A DNA stretch of 64,000 nucleotides from Diadema setosum (lineage: Eukaryota > Echinodermata > Echinoidea > Diadematoida > Diadematidae): positions 18,072,301 through 18,136,300 of the forward strand of contig CM067062.1 of the NCBI GenBank assembly GCA_033980235.1. Direction: 5' to 3'. Below the pieces are notes generated by a model that did no database searches, had not been told where the DNA came from, and was given only the letters and a program-made list of their open reading frames with translations. Both the position numbers and the translations under genes were made by a program. Below, in pieces: positions 10,560-23,746 of the stretch. Each line of letters begins with the position of its first letter. Positions within the stretch are counted from its first letter, which is position 1.

Positions 10560-10942
10560 ATTAAAGGGATGGTATAGTTTTGGTTGAGATGGGGAATTCA
10601 AAATTAAACTCTTTGCGAGACAATTAAAAACTTCAAATGAAAAAATGATAGAGAACACCATTCTCAGAGGAATTCAAAGTTTACTTGATGAAAATTGCTT
10701 TTGAAATTTCCAAAAGCAAAGTAAAACAAAGTGGTCATAATAAAAGGTGGGTACCACCTTTTTATAGGACAACTTTGTTTTCAGATATCTCGGCCATTTC
10801 AAAACCAATTTTCATGAAATAAACTTTGAATTGCTCTTATAATTGTATGCTCTTTCATATTTCATAAGATGTTTCTCATTATCTCACAAAAAGTTGGAAA
10901 CCTGCAGCCCCTTCTCAACTAAAACCACAACATAGCTTTAAT
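10560..10942. mobile_element. Palindromic MITE, TTAAAG termini
   Basis: Ends TTAAAGGGATGGTATAGTTT and, inverted at the right, CACAACATAGCTTTAA give about 30 bp of terminal inverted repeat. The complementarity runs on through the element (AATTCAAAGTTTACTTGATG against CATGAAATAAACTTTGAATT) to a centre at AAAAGGTGGGTACCACCTTT (10743-10762). It is effectively a 383-bp foldback with TA or TTAA boundaries and no coding capacity. Confidence 0.7.
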
Positions 10943-11662
10943 GCTTGATTCTCCTTGATATCTACTGCTGAAGAATATGACTGCTGGTTCAGACATGGAT
11001 TTTTTTTTTCATTTAATAACATTATAAAATCTGTCAGAATCAAACCAGCAGCATTGTTCTATATGCTACTGGAGTCTCTGATACAGTGTGAATATGCTAA
11101 ACACTGGATTTTATAGGCAGCAGCATTGCAAGTGCATTGTACATTGCTCTTTGTCATGCTAAACCTTCTGAGCATATAGTGGCAGTGGTGTACACTATCA
11201 ATTACTCAATAACTTCCCATTTCAGTGAAGTGTTTTACAGGCTACTGGTTGTTAATTCACTTCAGAAAAGAACTCTCTGCAAGAGAACAGAGCAACAAAA
11301 ACAAAAAATTAATATGCAAATATTGTCAGCTGAGAAACATATGGGGGCTATCGCATTCTAAGATTTGAGCATAAATAAAAATGAAACAAGCAATTTTCAT
11401 TAAAAAAATATATATATATATATTCAATCAAGAGTGGATAGATTTATATATGTGCTCTGTTCCAAATATAGGGTAAAATAGCATCCTTGTGGTTTTAATT
11501 TTCAATATTCTACTGAAAATGAAAAATAATAAAACAAAATTGGCACCGCAATGTAGCTGTAGCTGTAGATGAAGCTCTACAACATGATACCAATAACTCA
11601 ATACCCCCCCCCCCCCAAAAAAAAAATGCAATAAAGCCCTTATGGTTCTCAGTAGTCTATAC

Positions 11663-12329
11663 GTGACCCGGTACAACAAAAGGATCCTAAAGTCGCTGAC
11701 GGGTGAGCCGAGAAAATCAAGTTTGAAGTCAGAACATCAAAATCCGTCAAAACGTTCAGATTTCTGTTTTTGACATAATTTTGCAGTCTAATGTATCTTC
11801 TATCATATGCCAAAATTTCGAAGCTAAATGATCAAAGGAAAGGCAAGAAAATAGCATTTTTCTGGGCCATGATTTTCTGACTTTCAACGGAACAGAAATG
11901 TGTCCGAAGACTTGGATTTAGAGCCGCAGCTAGACTCCGCCCCTAGCAATGAGGGAGTGATCTCATTGGTCAGTACGTGGCATCCTGGTTACTGATTGGT
12001 CATGCGTAGACCGCTGGCGCTAAGCTTGAATGAACATCGCGGAGGTTACTAGGAGCGTACCTTCTATTGTCAAACGGTGAAAACTGTCTTGCTTCCTCTT
12101 GATCATGATAGCGTCGGAAGGAAAACTTTGAAGGCGGGTTTTCTCGAAACGCTGATTTCTTAAACCACTCAACATGCGCTAATAAAATCATCAATATCTC
12201 CGCAACCAAGTACTTTTATGAGTCATGTTATATATGAAATTAAAGAGGAAGAGTAAGGAAAAAATGTCATATCATTTTCAGAAAATTGTCCTCCCCCGAC
12301 TTTCGGATCCTTTTGTTGCAGCGGGTCAC
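11663..12329. mobile_element. GTGACCC-family nonautonomous element, full copy
   Basis: Ends are GTGACCCGGTACAACAAAAG and, inverted, GTGACCCGCTGCAACAAAAG, followed on both sides by GATCC. Flanks are ATAC and ATAT, a candidate 4-bp target duplication with one mismatch. The 667-bp interior contains an open frame of 69 codons on the minus strand (12209-12000) whose peptide PSKFSFRRYHDQ is also readable in the copy at 36472. No transposase is present. Confidence 0.7.
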
Positions 12330-12433
12330 ATATATGTATTCAAACACAGAAAACCTGCTAATCTGTCAAGTTCTTCTCCATGCATCACAAAAACTTGCAG
12401 GCTTCAGTATGAATGGTTTCACTCTGTACCCTT

Positions 12434-12889
12434 TCACCAGCCACTGGGGGATGGGAAAGTCAGAAAAGCACTCCTTTCAATTTCCACCATATCTTTTGAA
12501 GGTCTTGCATCAAACTGACACATTAAAAGTATTATTTTTTTATACAGTCTTCCACATATTGGAGAGACCTTGAAAATATCATGCCTGCTGCCAATTCCAA
12601 ATTCCCACTCTGACCCTATCTCAAACAAATTTGTATTGACTCTGCTGGTGGCTCGTACAATCAGTCTTGCATCATTCATACACGAGGAGAAAAACACTCG
12701 TGGCTTGGCATTTTCAATCTTCTGCAAGAGGCTAGAAGGGAGATGCTTTCTCGCTCCTCCGAGGACGACAACAATTGGTGGAATGCGGAGACGCCCATTT
12801 AAGTCTCTGCAAATTGAGTTGTCGAGCGAGCACCGGGGAGTTGAAGGAATCGCCATGGCGATGTCGGTATATTCATTTTGAAATGGCAT
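12434..12889 (-). other. Unrecognised 151-codon ORF, possible exon or nested gene
   Basis: From ATG at 12889 the frame reads MPFQNEYTDIAMAIPSTPR, then a hydrophobic RIPPIVVVLGGARKHLPSS, then FFSSCMNDARLIVRATSR and WEFGIGSRHDIFK. The segment to about 12558 looks coding in composition and is more GC-rich than the intron around it, whereas the last 35 codons do not. An acceptor-like GTAATTTAG directly precedes the ATG and a weak donor-like AAG|GTCTCT follows DIFK. The plus strand is also open here. I do not recognise the family. Its phase does not fit splicing into the ITPRID-like gene. It may be a retrocopy fragment or transposon remnant. Confidence 0.3.
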
Positions 12890-14373
12890 CTAAATTACAG
12901 CACAATCTTGATGTTACACACTCTGGCAGGTTGAGGGTTTACCATTTCTGAAATCAACCAGTGGTTTAAAAAAAAATGTCTTCTGTGTTGTATCACCTCC
13001 ATCTTTCCTTCTTGTTCCGGTTTTATATTCATTAGTTTCATATTTTACTTTACAATGATATTTGAAATTATATTTCCATCATAATCAGCAGAATACACAG
13101 GGCAGGGAATAACCATCAATGTCATAAACTGTGAACCTAATACCAACACTCAGGTCTCCAATGATATGAATCACTATCTAACTGATCACAATGATGTAAA
13201 AACTCCAGAAAGGACAGAGTGAATAGTAGGCATAGTGCATCCAAATTCTTCTTACATGTAGAGTGTGAAGATGGGTGATACAACTTATACTTAAGTTTAT
13301 GGAGTAGTGTTTTTGATATTCAACTGGATATCATGGCACACTGGTTAGTCTCTAACTGCATCAAACAGAGGAAGCACAATTTATCACATCAATGATGTAT
13401 ATATATATATATATATCCAAGTAATCTCATTCTTCAGATATTGAAACAGGAATTGCAATACATAAACTGTACATCAATTAGCATTTTTTTTTTCAGTTTG
13501 ATATAATAATGCTTATAGTACATATTCAATATACATAATTGTCAGAAATGTTATGATAGACACACTCAACTGTACTCAATATACACATGATAAAAGCAAA
13601 GGATCTTTGTACGAATTGCACTATTTATCTTGCTTTGTAATAATTCCTAAACCTCAATTCTGTTTGAAACAGGAATTATGACATTGTACATATGTATTAC
13701 TGTAGGAAAGTACAAATACCATTATTAGAGCAGAGAGAAAATTGATACACTAATGATTTTGAAAACAAAAACAGAGAGTATATATACATACATTGATGCA
13801 AAGGTGATTCTAAGAAGTAAACACATTGATAAATGATAACAAATAAACACACAAACACACACACAAATTCTCCAACTTAAAGTTAATACTGATTACAACT
13901 CATAGTTACTATCAAAATGTGCGGCAAAAGGATTCTGTACTGTCCTTCTTTATAGGGAATACATCACATGTTGGTGAAGACTCAGCTAACCAAAAGCTTG
14001 TCAAAACAACTCGTGGTAAACACACCTTCCACAGTTGTGTCTCAAACTACTGCAGTTTGGGCTTTATTCTCCCAGCATCCTTGATTTGGAATAAAAAAAA
14101 AATGAATATGAAAGCAGATTTGAAAAAGAGAAGATGGCACTCTTTTTCACTAAAGAGAGTTCACTTGTTCATCACTTTATCATGATATTCTCCACAACAA
14201 AAGAGTAGTGGAAGGTATCAAGGTTGCAAGTATATGGGTATTTAACAACGTGACAATATAAAAGGCGCTACCACTATAGCTCTACCTTCTTGCTTAAAGG
14301 TCATTTCCTCTCACTCCTTGACATTCATTTACATGCACACAGAAAGTATATGTGTGTGTGTATATGTATGTAC

Positions 14374-14560
<187 letters not shown>

Positions 14561-14619
14561 ACACGCATATACACATATACATGCATATGTACACCTCCAA
14601 TGCACACAGATTGAACGCC

Positions 14620-14888
14620 TTGAACGCCTTGGCTTATTTGCCAATGACAATCCTTCCAATATTTTTTTTTAAGTATCCTGGATCCAGAAGGTTATCTCAA
14701 TCACTATCAAAATATATTCATCTGTTATTTTTTTTTCTTTTGTGTTGGTGTGTGTGTCATCATTAACTTTTCCTGTAAATTTCATCCAAATCCATTTACC
14801 ACTTTTTGAGTCATTTTGTAAACAGACAGACGGACCAACATACAAACCAATGCCAGCAAAAATATAACATCTTTGGCTGAGGTAATTA
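14620..14888 (-). mobile_element. CCTCCGCC-family dispersed repeat, fragment
   Basis: Read on the minus strand it contains TTACCTCAGCCAAAGATG, a TTTGTATGTTGGTCCGTCTG segment, CTCAAAAAGTGG, TGAAATTTACAGGAAAAGTT and GGATCCAGGATAC in the same order as the plus-strand copy at 34683-35195. The 3' part is missing. Confidence 0.55.
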
Positions 14889-15638
14889 CATTGCTGAAAA
14901 CAGTTACACAATACATAACCAAATCACAAAGGAGAAAAAGAAAATGTGCTTGCATACACACATTCATATGACATGTACAGTCTGACTTTCTTATCTGATC
15001 ATGTCAGGACTGGCTCCCATTTGGAGGGATATTGGAGAAACAATGTTTATATAATATATGTACATGTAGCTGCCAGCCCAGTGGTTGCTCGACAGGTAGC
15101 GTGTGCCGCAACAGTGGTGTACTCTACAGTGGCTTGTAAATATTTTGTTTTCCTGGAAATTGAACGATCTTTTAATGTAAAATTCATAACCAGTTTCTGT
15201 TGGAAATATTACAAGTAAATCAAGTGAGGTCTGTAGGAAAAACTAATTAAGTTAGATTTTTTTTTTCCATCTCCACTGCGTGAACACATTCTGATGATAG
15301 AGAAGTCTGGATAAGAGATGGCTGGACAACTGAGGTCAGACTGTATTCATGTTTGGAAAGGGAAAATTGGTATACAGGACTGGCAGATGGGAGTGATTTT
15401 AAGGCAGCACCAAAAAAATTATGTTCATGCCAGAATAGGATTTCAATTTTGTGGCCTTGGACTGTTTTCAATATTTAAGCCACTAAACACATTTTTTTTT
15501 TCTGTTCTGCTTTGTTGTCTCTTGCATGTTGTCTTTTTCAGTGAGTTACAAAAGTTTGTTCTGTTCCTTTAAAAACAACAACATTATGGTTTAAAAAACA
15601 ACAACATTACCGAACTCTGTATTAATGCTTTGAAATAT

Positions 15639-15896
15639 GTGACCCGCTACAACAAAAGGATCCTAAAGTCGCTGATGGGTGAGGGGAGAAAATAGAGTTT
15701 GAAGTCAGATCACCAAAATCTGTCAAAATGTTCGGATTTCTGTTTTTACATAATTTTGTAGTCTAATGTATCTTCTATCATCTGCTGAAATTTCGAAGCT
15801 AAATGATCAAAGGAAAGGCCTGAAAATAGCATTTTTCTGGGCCATGCTTGGCTCGCCCGTCAGCGACTTTAGGATCCTTTTGTTGTAGCGGGTCAC
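15639..15896. mobile_element. GTGACCC-family element, internally deleted copy
   Basis: Both inverted ends are intact (GTGACCCGCTACAACAAAAG and its complement). Most of the left 200 bp of the 667-bp copy is present, followed directly by the right end, so about 400 bp is missing. ATAT flanks both sides, a candidate 4-bp target duplication. The element lies 165 bp downstream of the exon 2 donor. Confidence 0.75.
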
Positions 15897-16060
15897 ATAT
15901 ACATCTTCCCTGCATGCTAATGGAACAGTGCTCATTAATTTCTCGGGGACACATCTTTTACCACACACATCCTATCCATATACTACTTAGGGCTGTGCAA
16001 TGGTTTAGTTTAGCCTGTTTACCATTATGGTGACAACAAGAAACAGAAAAGACCAAATAC

Positions 16061-19000
16061 CTCAATTTCTGAAGACTTTTTGATCCATCACTTGAAGTGC
16101 AGCCAATGCCATCTTTCTCTGGAGCGAGCACAGTTTGCACAAGCTGAAAAGATTGACTGTCAGGTACTCCCATGCCCTGAAGATTTGTGATGATCGTTTC
16201 AGCCTTGTCGCAGAGTTCATCAAAAGACGGCATGTACTCGAGCCGAGCTGGAGACATGGGACTCCGACCGACTGAAGACGGGCTGATGCTGGACCCTGAC
16301 AGGCTGTCTACATCTGGTTGCTCAGGCAACTGGAGGAATATCTCGGAGCGGTACTTGGATCGAGGCGAATTTGGTGCTGGCAACACATCACTCTGCTCCT
16401 TCTCGTGGATGGGTGAGGTCTGGAGGGACAAACTGCTCAACTCCACAGTCACCTTGGTTGGTGGAGTTGATGGGGCAAGGTGGATGGTGGGTGACACACT
16501 GATTCTCTTGCTTTGTGAGGGTAAAGGTGAATCCCCTATCCTGATGGTTGGGGATAAGGGTGGACTCTTTGTAGTGGGGGACAGGGGTGAAGAGAGGAAG
16601 GCACCGAGTGAAGGGGATGTCGAGACGAACGAGAAGGGAGAAAGAGGAGGGGACCGCTTCGAATTGTGTGAAAGCTGTGGGGTAAGTTTCTGGTAGGGTG
16701 ACCCAGGAGGTACTGCCAAGGGTTCCGATGACCTCTCTGATGAAGTGCTCCTGTGAAGTGTATTTTGACTCATAAACTCCATAGACTCAGGCCTAAATGC
16801 AGCCAACTGATCAGGTTTACTGAGATCATGCACTTCGGCATCAACTTCCTCTTCAGTCTGGCACCGATTAACCACTATAAAGCAGCTGTTTCTTCTATCT
16901 AAGCACTTTGAGGTTTCTGCATTATGTTCCACAGGGACAATGGCCGGTCTGTTATCTCCTTCCACACTGTCTGCACAAACTTGAGATGTCACAGAAAGTG
17001 AAGTTGGCTGTTTTACCAAGGCATATTTTGACCTATTTGTCTGCCTCCACTTTGGCAAGGAGTCACTGTCATCAACCATTTCTTTTCCCTTGGTCTGGTT
17101 ATGCGAAGCAGAATGGACATGAACATCACTGTCATTACTCAATGTGTGCTCAAAGGAGGAGAACTCGTTTGAAGGTTTTGTTTCAATGGTTGACTGGGTG
17201 TTCCTCTTGTGCAGTGTACTCTGACCAATCAGCAGCCTGGATCCACTCCTGCTAGATCTGGCAAAGAGGCTCCTGCGTCGCTGGAGGGGCATGCGTCTAT
17301 CTTCCTTCTTGTCTTTTTCCTCATCATCTGCTAAGGATAAACTCTCACTGTCATTTAGCACATGGAAAGCTTGAATTGACTTGACATCAGCCACAGTCAT
17401 GTCAGAGAAAGACATTTCAGATGTAAGCTCTTCTGAGACCTTGCCCAAATCAACAAGGAGGTTGTCGCCAGTCACACTCATGACGGCATCATTGAAGTCC
17501 GACGAGACGGAATTCATTCTTGCCTCTATTCCTTCACGGACATTGTCATGGCTCTGCTTCCGGAACAAGAGTTCATTTGGTGCAGAACGCGTCCTCTCCA
17601 CATTGCGGTGGATCAGCTGTTTTCCACTACCTGCACTCACCTGTCTGCTCACACGTGACACCTCTGGCTTTAGGGAGTATCTCTTTTGCAATTCCTGAGT
17701 ATATCTCCTGCCAGAGGAATGTCTCTCCACATCACAAAATTTACAGGACCCCTTCACTCCATCTTTGTCAGACATTTGAGTGTCTCTGCACAGATGCCGT
17801 TCTTTGACCATCTTTTCTAATTTCACCACTGCAAGGTGTAATGTCTCAGCTACTGTGAGATGTTTCCTTGCTCTCTCCTTTTCAAGAGCACTTCTTAAGA
17901 GGGCCTCATACTGCCGTCCTATTTCAGAGCTGACAACACTTGCCCTGATTTTCGGCACGTCAGGAAAGTCAGGCTCTGATTTCTTGAGCTGAAAGATGCC
18001 ACTGCTTGCAGTGGAAACTTGTTGCACTGTATAATCGCGGGATTGATTTGAGTAGGCAGATCCCGTCTGAGATGAATCAAAGCCTGGGTCGTCGACTGTG
18101 TCTTCCTGATCAGACTGATAGACTTTTGGCTGCAGCTTGGTGGAACTTAGCTGTGCACCAGTAGTGCCTGTGTGACTGTCACTTGAAAGTAGGATTTTGT
18201 ATCTTTGTCGTCTAGCACCATCCATCTTGCTCTCCTGGGAACTGTGTGAATTATTGCTCCCTGATTGTCCCCCGGAGCCATTGTCATCTTGTGACCCTGT
18301 GCTGCGGTTTTGATGTATCATTTGCAGTTCCTTCGAGTCAGGGGTATCATCTGAATTTTTTTTGCTGCATCTTTTTGAAACTTTACCCTTAATATCAATG
18401 GTGTTTTCAAACTTGTGGGATGTAACAGCATTCACATTATCAACACACTGTGATGCACCTTCCATTGCATACTTTCTGCTGCTGTCTTCATTATAAGAAT
18501 CTGATACTGTTGCCTGATTGTACTGTGTTCTGTTTGTCATTTTGCCTCTCTTATGTGTATTTTTCCCCTTGCTCATACTGCAGTCACTATCAAGATGAGC
18601 ATCTGTCTCACTCTTGTTGTGACACAAATCATTATCATCACTTGTTTGCACTTCCGAGGTTCTGATGTGTTGGTCAAAGTCTCGACTTCCACACTCATCA
18701 CTATTATTACCACTTGATTTCTTGCCGATGGGCGGAGGGTGTGGCCTCATATTCTCAATATTTGAGCTAGTGGACAGTTCAGAGTACTGCGTGTTAACTG
18801 TCCCAGTAGATGAAGTTTCATCCTCTGTGCTCAAGGCACTACTTCTGACTTCTACCTGCATGCTGTCTGGAGCTAATATTATCATAGGCCTGGTGTCGTG
18901 ATCAGAAGCTGCCTTGGACTTATCGCTGCCAAAGGAACTCTCAAGGGAGCGAAGCTTGGACCCTGGTCCTGCACAAAGCGGAGATAGAAGTGGAGACATG

Positions 19001-21188
19001 AGGCTGGGACTGGTCTGCACGGCTGCATTTACATCGATGGCTGTTGCAGCATCCACTTTCCTCTTTTCGCCCGATATGAAAACATCATCATAATCATCCT
19101 CATTGTCCCTTTCATCCACCTCGATAACAGTCTGACAGAATGCCTCCTGCATGGAGGTCAATGAAGGTCTAATTCCTGACCTGCCAGGGGGACCTGACTT
19201 CCTACCCTTCTGAGGTAAAGGTCTATCCTTGCCCATATCCCTGTTATTCTTGGTATTCAGAGCAACATGCACGTCACATACAGTCTGCTTTCCGCATCTT
19301 TGCTCTGGATGATCAATGGCTGATAAATCTGTACCGGATTTCCCTATGTTCATATCTATGTGAGACTTGCTCCTTGTTTCACCCATTTGCTTTTCATTAT
19401 CCCTTTGTATTTTAGTGCCACCACTTTGCTCGTCTGATTTTCTCATGCTTCCAGATTGCTTGTCATTATTTCTCAGAGCATTGCATATAATTCCTATACC
19501 GTCGTCTCCACTTGCACTGGCACGTGGTGAGATCTGAGGGCTCCCTTCATTGGAGGGCTCATTTCCGATCCCTGAGTCCTTGGAGTCTATCATAGTTTTA
19601 ATTACATTCAAATACTGTTCCATATTGAGCAGATTTTTCTTTGCCTCTTGCAGGTCAGCTATAGCATCATCCTTTGACTGCTGCTTGTGCATGTTATAGG
19701 ACTTGGCCTCGGCCAGTTCCAGACTGGCTTGTTCAGTGACTATCTTGAGAGGTGGAACCGATGGACAATCTTTTCCAACATCAATGCTCATCGACATTTG
19801 GGTCATGAATGAATCATTAATACTCTGGGGCTTTGACCTTTGACCCTCATCTTCTTCTGGCAAAGTTTCCAGGGAGATTGGCAAGGAGCTTTGGCGATTG
19901 ATAAATTTGCGTCGGCGTTCCCTGGCGCTGCCACGCTCGCTTGGTCTGAGTTGGTTGAACTTTCTCCCAGAGGGCAAACTCTGGCGCCGCTGAAGTTCAG
20001 GAGTACTGCAGGGACTTGAGTTTGAACTACTCTGTTGTGAGGAATGCTGTCTTAAGAGATGAGAGCTGAAGCTGCCAACAGTTGCCGCCTTCTTGAATCT
20101 CCTCCTCATCATGTTCAACTTTTCCAACTGTTTCTGCTTCTCACTAGGCTGAGGAACAGGGGCCACTTTGCCTGCATCCCTTTTTGGTTCTGCGACAAGC
20201 TTTGGTTTTGCTTGATTTGCTTGATACTCTTGTTCTTTCTGCTCCTGGATAGGTGAGGGAGGTGACACCCTCGGCTTGGGGGTAATCTTGAAGTCCTCCA
20301 TGCTGTCAGTTTCTGAAGGTTGTCGGCTGAGGGAGGCATTGCTTGGACCTCTTTGGGTGCGCTGCCCCCCAGAGAGCATGTGATTCAGCTCCCCAATTCT
20401 GCGTTTGATGATGTTGTCCCTCCACGACTGCATGAAGCGTTCTGGAATCCCAAAATCCACTGCACCAAAGCCTAGGGTCATGAGCATGTTCTCTGCAGGA
20501 GTCCACGGCATTCCAAATCCTCCGGCTCCGGGAAACTGAGGGAATCCACTATCAAGACTGGCTGTTCGTGTGAATGTCTGGAGTGGCGACATGCTGCGAT
20601 ATGTCATTGGGGATGTTTCAGCATCCAAACGATCCATGCTATCCATTCTTACGGATGCTGTGTCTGCCTTTGAGCTGCTCTCTGTTTTGGGGGAGAGTCT
20701 CAGCTTTCCATCCTTCTCATTATTTTGGTTAGGGGGCTGAACATACGACTGGTTGACCCACTTTGCCACACTGGCATTGACACCACCAGGCTTGTCTCCT
20801 TCCTGACCACCTTCATCATGCTCCACTACAAGGGGACCAGGTGACTCAAGATCTCCAGGACTATGTGGGTAGCTGTAGGAAGTGGCTCTCGATGAAGAAT
20901 CTGTGGACCCCGGAGACTGGAGCTCGGGGTGCAGGGCCCGTGGATCAAGAGGATGTGGATGTGACTGGTAGGCTGAGAATGCTGGTGGGTTGTTATTGGC
21001 ATACTGAACGGTGAGCCCATGGTCTAGGCTCCCCGTGGAGCTCCCGCCGAAGCTTTCGAGTCGACTGGGGCAGCTGCTTCCCTCCAGAGACGTGAAGGTG
21101 GAGACCTGGTGGCTGTTCAGGCTCTCTACCTCCTCGTAAGTGGAGACGGACTCTTGCCTACGCATCGCCCACATGATGGAGGGATCGG
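16061..21188 (-). CDS. Giant exon 2 of ITPRID-like (KRAP/TESPA1-family-like) scaffold protein
   Basis: The acceptor is ACTCCCCAG at 21189-21197 and the donor TTGAG|GTATTT at 16061/16060. The exon encodes about 1,709 residues (14-1722 of the model) with no stop. The N-terminal part is Ser/Tyr/Pro-rich. Residues 252-265 read LGFGAVDFGIPERF, like the LGFG...IPxRF signature of the IP3-receptor-binding region of ITPRID proteins, although the double Phe of vertebrate KRAP is absent. Near residue 440 a basic RRRKFINRQSSLP stretch resembles the family's RxQSLP segment. A helical, charged block lies around 1100-1145, a conserved-looking acidic block (SEMSFSDMTVADVKSI) near 1270, and dense SPPLSP-type proline-directed phosphorylation sites around 1525-1580. 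The middle is low-complexity and probably disordered. No membrane segment or enzyme motif is seen. Known for the family: cytosolic, linking IP3 receptors to actin. Function here is inferred. An in-frame TTG at 21231 lies upstream of the acceptor and is not a start. Confidence 0.85.
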
Positions 21189-21189
21189 C

Positions 21190-21932
21190 TGGGGAGTAAC
21201 AGTAGGGCTTACAGGTTCTCAGATCCCCCAAGACCAGATTTCACTCACTGCACCCTCTTTCCCTGCAACAGGTGGAGAGATCAAAGAGGAAGATAGTGAT
21301 GACACAATGCAACTCCCTTAATGGGTCTGGCGGGTCAAACTAACCTCAAATTCTAGAAGGCAAAGATGCATAATCAAGATACCACTGGTAATGTCATAAA
21401 TCTATGAATTTGTTTGGTCTGGTCAAAAACCCAAAACATACAGGTATATTTTAAAGACATTACATATTGTCTATAATCAACTGCAATATTGCATGTCTTG
21501 AAAACATGTTGCATGAAGGAAACAAATATGTTCTTATGTGAATTAAAATGCACACAATATAATCAACACCATATAGAGATGCGACATATAGTGGCAGTGA
21601 AATGGCCTCGGATTGTATTTTATTAGGCAGAAGAGCCAAAAACAGCACTATGCGTACGCATTCGGTAAAATATCACTTACTTTTAAAGTGAAATAGGCAG
21701 CAACTATGCTGAATAGAGACTAAGGGAAAAAACTTTGATGCATTGGTATGATGATGGACAATGCAATAATAAGTGACTTACAAACCTTGACTAAGACATT
21801 GATAATTCACTGTGGTATCCTTGATTTCTATCTTGGTGCATGCCTTTCTATACTATACTGTTCATAACGCATAATATTCATATGTATTGCCATAATATGT
21901 TAGTTGCCTTGTATTACAAGACACACACAGAT

Positions 21933-21971
<39 letters not shown>

Positions 21972-22500
21972 CATTTATCTCAAGCACTTTGACAAACCCA
22001 GATGACATAAAAAATTATGACATTTATTTTGGGGATAATATACAACGTTCTCTCATCAGTCTTTGAAATACATACAATATATTCCATGAGCATTTTGAGC
22101 CCACTGTAATCACCATGGGACTCACAACACATCCATCAGCATCATTTCAGACATTTCCGATGGATTTTCCTTCAACTTTACTTGGTATAGTGCCTCGGTT
22201 GGAGGCGACACTAACTAAATCTACATAATAGCCTTCTGAGCAGGTTTCTTGGTGAGCAAGCACCTAAATTTGATTGTGTCTAAGTGTCATTTTCCTAATG
22301 CAATGTAAAGTCTTGTCTCATGTTGTCTTGTCCACTTCTTTTTTATGTCTGCTATGCTGTCTTTTTAATGGGCTTCTGAACCCGTTTTGGTTTCAAACCT
22401 TTTGTCTTATTTTTCCCTGTTCTTTGTGCAGTGGGTTTGGAATATGAGCAAGTTGGATATAATATAGCACAGTTTAGATAGATAGGCAGCTCATTGCATA
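21190..22500. other. No gene recognised; CA microsatellite inside
   Basis: AT-rich sequence just upstream of exon 2, with an uninterrupted CA run at 21937-21970. Nothing else identified. Confidence 0.5.
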
Positions 22501-22507
22501 ACAGTAG

Positions 22508-22870
22508 ATCAGTATCTAGAAGAGCACTCAGAGAGAGCAGACCTCTGCCAAGCAGCTCATTTCAAATCATATCCCTATATTTTCAAATGATAAAGAAGTC
22601 TCAAATATATGCGCAGTGTGAACTCCCTCTTTTGTTGCCCTACTTGTCAATGATAATCCTCAAAAAACATCAAAAAGAAAGTACCTTGGATCCAGACAGT
22701 TAAGTGGATCACTACAAAAATTTTAATCATCTGTTCCCTGAGTCATCCTCAACTTTTCCTGTAAGTTTCACAACACAAATCCATTCATAACTTTTTGAGT
22801 GAGTTTGCGAACGGACAGACAGACAGACAAACCAATCATGGCAAAAACATTACTTCCTCGGCTGAGGAAA
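22508..22870 (-). mobile_element. CCTCCGCC-family dispersed repeat, copy
   Basis: On the minus strand it starts CCTCAGCCGAGGAAGTAATG and ends GCAGAGGTCTGCTCTCTCTG then AGTGCTCTTCTAGA, matching both ends of the copy at 34683-35195. The TTTGTCTGTCTGTCTGTCCG and AACTTTTTGAGT-type (here reversed) segments are shared. The interior is shorter. Confidence 0.6.
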
Positions 22871-23746
22871 CTATCAACTTCTCCTCAGAATTGCGATGCT
22901 CACATTTCTCCATGTGGTCTTAGTTTTGATCACGACAAATTATGTTTTTAGTGTCATTCTGACGGGGAGTTCTCATGCACATAGGGGAAGGATAAGAATG
23001 GATATAAAATGAAAAGATTATGGCACAGACACATCCAAACAATTTCCAAGTTCACATAGCCTTGGCTCTACATGAACCACTCTGGAATTCATCAATTTCA
23101 GTCAGCCCTGAGCATCAAACCCAAGAGAGAGAGAGAGAGAGAGCAAAAGTGTTGTCGGGGTAGACTTTGTCGCTTGCTCTAACAAAAATGGAAAATTACA
23201 TTGCGGATGGTAAAACTTGATTCATCTGAAATGTTCCGGAAATAATTCAAATTATTTCACGCTGATTAGACAAGATTTTAATGACAGAAAGATATGGTGG
23301 CAAAAAAAACAACAACGAAAAACCAGAAATGTCCAAAGAAAAATGTAGAAATTGACAGCTTGTCTCTCAGGTTCCATGATAGACACAAAGAGATTGACAG
23401 AAGGGGAGAACACTGGATGCTGTAATCATATTCTAAACATCAGAAAGAAAGAGAGTGACAGAGTAGAGAGAGTAAAAGATAAGGAAAGAATGATGGAGGA
23501 AGCATGGTAGACACACACAGCTATATGGTGTGTAATAATGGAGGGAGAAGGGTATTTCCTTTATACTATTGTCACTTAGAGTGCTCAGCTTTCTGGTTGA
23601 CTGCAAACACCCAGCAAATGTACTTTTTTTCCTATATGAAACTGACCAGTTAATCAATCAAAACATGACTTCAGTCAATCAAACCATGTGATTCCATTAG
23701 CACAGCAGAACTCTGCATCAAGAACGCAAGAGATTCTGCAGTGTGT
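22871..23746. other. No gene recognised
   Basis: AT-rich intronic DNA with a short GA run at 23127-23142 and an AG-rich patch around 23450-23500. No inverted-repeat element or exon recognised. Confidence 0.5.

Noticed and set aside
21175..21231. Upstream extension of the giant ORF to a TTG at 21231
   Set aside because: TTG is not a usual animal start, and a strong acceptor (ACTCCCCAG) lies between it and the first ATG.
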